A DNA stretch of 64,000 nt from Waterburya agarophytonicola KI4 (GTDB lineage: Bacteria; Cyanobacteriota; Cyanobacteriia; Cyanobacteriales; Xenococcaceae), in NCBI RefSeq assembly GCF_020640915.1, contig NZ_JADWDC010000007.1, positions 62,001 through 126,000 of the forward strand, written 5' to 3'. The position numbers and the translations under genes are program-made. Below are positions 61,580 through 64,000 of the stretch, piece after piece. A model generated the notes under the pieces. That model worked only from the letters and a program-made list of their open reading frames with translations. It was not told where the DNA came from and did not search any database. Every line of letters begins with the position of its first letter. Within the stretch, counting starts at the first letter, position 1.

Positions 61580-62794
61580 ATGAAGATTTTATTTCTACAT
61601 CCTAATTTTCCCGCACAATTTCGTCACCTAGCTACCGTTTTAGGTCAAGATAAGCAAAATACGGTTATTTTTGCTACTAATCGCCGAGAGGGTAATATAT
61701 CAGGCGTTACTAAGGTAATTTATGAGAAATCTCGTGAAGTTCGTCCTGAAACCCATCATTACGTGCGTCCTTTAGAAAATGCGGTGCTTGAAGCCCAAGG
61801 TGTATATCGGGTCGCTCAAAGTTTGAAAGATCAAGGTTTTTATCCCGATATTGTTTACGGTCATTCTGGATGGGGACCAACCTTATTTATGAAGGATATA
61901 TTTCCCAAAGCAACCTTATTATGCTATTTTGAATGGTTTTATAAGGCTTATGGCTCCGATGCTAGCTTCGATCCCAACGATCCGATTAATGCTGATGATG
62001 AAGCTAGAATCAGAATTAAGAATGCACCAATATTATTGGATTTAGCTACTTGCGATCGCGGTTTATCTCCTACAGCTTGGCAGCGATCGCAATTTCCCCC
62101 AGAATTTCACGATAAAATTAAAGTCCATCACGATGGCATAGATACTACTTACTTCAAACCCTTACCCCATGCCAAATTATTTATTCCTCGAATCAATCTC
62201 GATCTCAGTGGGGTAGAGGAAATTGTAACTTATGTAGCTAGGGGAATGGAACCCTATCGTGGTTTCCCCCAGTTAATTGAAGCTATTGCTCTTTTGCAGC
62301 AAAAACGTCCCCAATGTCATTTTGTAATTGTCGGCAAAAACCGTGTGGCATATGGTAAAAGCTTACCCGATGGCAAAACCTATAAAGAAGCTATGCTGGA
62401 GAAATTCCCGTTGGATATGAGTCGAGTACATTTTACCGATCTCTTACCCTATGACGAATATCTCCAAGTATTACAGGCTTCCTCGGCCCATATCTATCTT
62501 ACTCGTCCTTTTGTCCTTTCTTGGTCGATGCTAGAAGCATTATCAACAGGTTGTTTAATTGTGGCTTCTGATACTGCCCCCGTAACTGAAGTAATTGAAG
62601 ATAATGTTAATGGTTTGTTAGTCAATTTCTTCAATCCCCAGCAAGTATGTGATCGGGTCATTGAAGCTTTAGATAATCCCGAAAAAATGGCAAGCATTCG
62701 TACCAAAGCTAGAGAAATCATTTTAGAAAAATATGATTTAGCAAAACTGTTACCCCAACACTTACAATGGGTCAAAGATGCAGTCACAACTTAA
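61580..62794 (+). CDS. GT4-family glycosyltransferase
   Basis: This is a 404-residue retaining glycosyltransferase of the GT-B fold. The N-domain begins MKILFLHPNFPAQFRHLATVL; the acceptor region includes YGHSGWGPTLFMKDIFP. The C-domain begins VTYVARGMEPYRGFPQLIEAIALL, has FVIVGKNRVAYG, and ends with the nucleotide-sugar motif (E-x7-E) SWSMLEALSTGCLIVASDTAPVTEVIEDNVNGLLV. It probably adds a sugar to a lipid or polysaccharide acceptor on the cytosolic side of the membrane. Donor and acceptor are unknown. It begins after a 118-bp divergent spacer from DUF1517 and is followed by the YqhA gene after 28 bp. Confidence 0.9.
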   Translation: MKILFLHPNFPAQFRHLATVLGQDKQNTVIFATNRREGNISGVTKVIYEKSREVRPETHHYVRPLENAVLEAQGVYRVAQSLKDQGFYPDIVYGHSGWGPTLFMKDIFPKATLLCYFEWFYKAYGSDASFDPNDPINADDEARIRIKNAPILLDLATCDRGLSPTAWQRSQFPPEFHDKIKVHHDGIDTTYFKPLPHAKLFIPRINLDLSGVEEIVTYVARGMEPYRGFPQLIEAIALLQQKRPQCHFVIVGKNRVAYGKSLPDGKTYKEAMLEKFPLDMSRVHFTDLLPYDEYLQVLQASSAHIYLTRPFVLSWSMLEALSTGCLIVASDTAPVTEVIEDNVNGLLVNFFNPQQVCDRVIEALDNPEKMASIRTKAREIILEKYDLAKLLPQHLQWVKDAVTT

Positions 62795-62822
62795 AACTCG
62801 GCGATCTGACGAACTATAAACA

Positions 62823-63404
62823 ATGAAACATAAATCAAAAGGGAAACTTAGAAAAATCGAATTATTTTTTGAAGCCTTGATTTGGAATTTTCGTTTTTTT
62901 ATTCTCGCCCCCGTTGTTTTTAGTTTATTAAGTGCTTTGCGTTTAATTATGATTGGTACTTTAGATATTTGGGCAGGATTAACTCTCACTTTAGATCCAA
63001 AAGATCCTGAGGGTATTCCGACTATTAAAACCGTTGCTTACATCATTGGTGGAGTAGATTACTATCTAATTGGTATTGTTTTATTAATCTTTGCTTTTGG
63101 TATTTATGAATTGTTTATTTCAGAGATTGAAATCAAACATCAAGACGATTCTAGTATTTTACAGAGTAATAGTTTAGAAGAACTCAAAGGTAAATTAGTC
63201 AATGTAATTGTAGTAGCATTAATTGTTAGTTTATTCAAACAAATGCTCAGTATAGAAATAGGTAAACTTAGCGATATAATTTATATTTCCCTGGCAATCC
63301 TTTTAATTTCTATCAGTCAATATTTACTACATTTGAGTCATACCAAATCCAGCGAGCACTCAATTGGTAGTGCTAAAAGCGATCGCGATTCTGTCGAACA
63401 CTAA
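62823..63404 (+). CDS. YqhA/UPF0114 membrane protein
   Basis: The 193-residue protein matches UPF0114 (YqhA). It has an N-terminal basic tail (MKHKSKGKLRKIE), then four membrane helices: IWNFRFFILAPVVFSLLSALRL, VAYIIGGVDYYLIGIVLLIFAFGIYELF, VNVIVVALIVSLFKQML and ISLAILLISISQYLLHL. The motif DYYLIGIVLLIFAFGIYELFIS is the family signature. The function in any organism is not established. It begins 28 nt after the GT4 stop codon and is probably cotranscribed with it. Confidence 0.85.
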   Translation: MKHKSKGKLRKIELFFEALIWNFRFFILAPVVFSLLSALRLIMIGTLDIWAGLTLTLDPKDPEGIPTIKTVAYIIGGVDYYLIGIVLLIFAFGIYELFISEIEIKHQDDSSILQSNSLEELKGKLVNVIVVALIVSLFKQMLSIEIGKLSDIIYISLAILLISISQYLLHLSHTKSSEHSIGSAKSDRDSVEH

Positions 63405-63445
63405 ACTTGTAAAATTAATTATTATTAATTAACTAACCCCCATCA

Positions 63446-64000
63446 ATGAGTTTAACCCCCGAACAACAAGCAGCAGCCTATGCACCTTGTAGCGTAGTAA
63501 TTACAGCAGGAGCGGGTACGGGAAAAACTCATATGTTAGCAGAAAGATATCTTTACTATCTACGAGAAAAAAAACTATCTCCCCTAGAAGTAGTTGCAGT
63601 AACCTTTACCGAAAAAGCTGCCACTGAATTACGATCGCGCATTCGAGCTTTAGTCACCCAACAATTACCCCAACGTTTAGATTTACTCGCAGAATTAGAA
63701 GCTGCCGAAATTAACACTATTCACGCCCTTTCTGCCCGCATTTGTACCGAACATTTTCAACTAATCGATATTCCTGCCGATTTTCAGGTATTGGATAGTT
63801 TAGAAGGGCAAGTATGGCTGTCAGATGGCTTTAAAAAAGCATTAAGCAACCTTCCTCTAGAAGTATTTCAAGCCATTCCTCATTCTTTGTTGCAGGAAAT
63901 ATTAAATAAATTATTGGACGATCCCTATACAGCTAGCAAAGCATTGCGTCGGGGAATTCAAGACTGGAGTAAGTTAATTACTCAAGCTGCCATTGAAGCA
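63446..64000 (+). CDS. UvrD/RecB-type superfamily 1 helicase, C-terminus outside window
   Basis: The first 185 codons of a DNA helicase are present. The Q motif LTPEQQAAAY, Walker A VVITAGAGTGKTHMLAERYLYYL and motif Ia VVAVTFTEKAATELRSRIR are clear, with motif Ib in NTIHALSARIC. The sequence resembles AddA/RecB-type exonuclease-helicases more than UvrD itself, because the first insert (EAAEINTIHALSARICTEHF) is close to Walker A as in AddA; final placement requires the rest of the gene. The start is the ATG at 63446. Confidence 0.88.
   Translation, partial: MSLTPEQQAAAYAPCSVVITAGAGTGKTHMLAERYLYYLREKKLSPLEVVAVTFTEKAATELRSRIRALVTQQLPQRLDLLAELEAAEINTIHALSARICTEHFQLIDIPADFQVLDSLEGQVWLSDGFKKALSNLPLEVFQAIPHSLLQEILNKLLDDPYTASKALRRGIQDWSKLITQAAIEA

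Noticed and set aside
1-64000. tRNA, rRNA, tmRNA or riboswitch
   Set aside because: Gaps between genes were read for T-loop/acceptor patterns and known riboswitch cores; none convincing was seen. A covariance search would be decisive.

Overview
The window is a chromosome segment from an oxygenic cyanobacterium. The evidence is genes found only in organisms with photosystem I or a cyanobacterial NDH-1 complex (psaD, psaL, psaI, ndhO, a Psb32-like gene), the plastocyanin/cytochrome c6 pair, CP12, zeta-carotene desaturase, CruP, and frequent HIP1 octamers (GCGATCGC, for example at 880-887 and 4443-4450). Base composition is moderately AT-rich and HIP1 is used throughout, so nothing looks like a recent foreign island. 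Gene content would suit a unicellular or pleurocapsalean cyanobacterium, but I cannot name a genus.

Layout. 1-5 kb: end of a DUF3493 gene, divergent petE (plastocyanin) and petJ (cytochrome c6), a photorespiratory-type aminotransferase, CP12, and a Ser/Thr kinase with a PsbP-like tail. 5-10 kb: lysC, an orphan HicB-like protein, a HAD phosphatase, a one-cysteine PrxQ peroxiredoxin and cruP. 10-13 kb: a biliverdin-type bacteriophytochrome kinase with its response regulator. 13-20 kb: glpK, fetB, a secreted beta-helix protein, a DUF1622 protein, ACT-malic enzyme, and a VanY-type peptidase. 20-26 kb: SWIM protein, ECF sigma/anti-sigma pair, ComFB, LytM peptidase, DICT-GAF histidine kinase. 26-31 kb: psaD-trpE, an unknown gene, zds plus SRPBCC protein. 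31-39 kb (mostly minus strand): cdsA, cbiT, a PLP decarboxylase carrying an intragenic repeat array, a fused Opp/Dpp-type ATPase, a GH9 glycanase, a HAD phosphatase. 39-43 kb: DUF4346, psb32-like, divergent psaL/psaI, EI24 protein, a glutathione S-transferase broken by a 4-bp duplication. 43-50 kb: group 2 sigma factor, lipA, ftsH3, ndhO, alpha/beta hydrolase, infC. 50-64 kb: GDP-fucose synthase, two secreted proteins, iron porin plus EfeO-like protein, a serine recombinase with a degenerate catalytic site, a bPH-like membrane protein, an SDR, DUF1517, GT4 glycosyltransferase, YqhA, and the start of a UvrD/RecB-type helicase.

The genes are mostly housekeeping: photosynthetic electron transfer and its copper/iron/light control, carotenoids, amino-acid and cofactor synthesis, PSII repair, cell envelope. 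No tRNA, rRNA, CRISPR array, insertion sequence or defence island is visible. The most unusual signals are: (1) four copies of a 31-bp palindrome-rich repeat inside the decarboxylase gene, read in two alternating frames; (2) a large serine recombinase whose catalytic Ser/Arg motifs are lost while its DNA-binding half is intact, in a core-gene setting; (3) the 4-bp frameshift in the GST gene, next to a coding-like fragment; (4) a candidate non-AUG start for infC; (5) a 19-bp perfect palindrome upstream of psaD and a nested hairpin in the sigma-factor leader; (6) the petE/petJ shared control region; (7) a GH9 glycanase beside an oligopeptide/oligosaccharide-type ABC ATPase.
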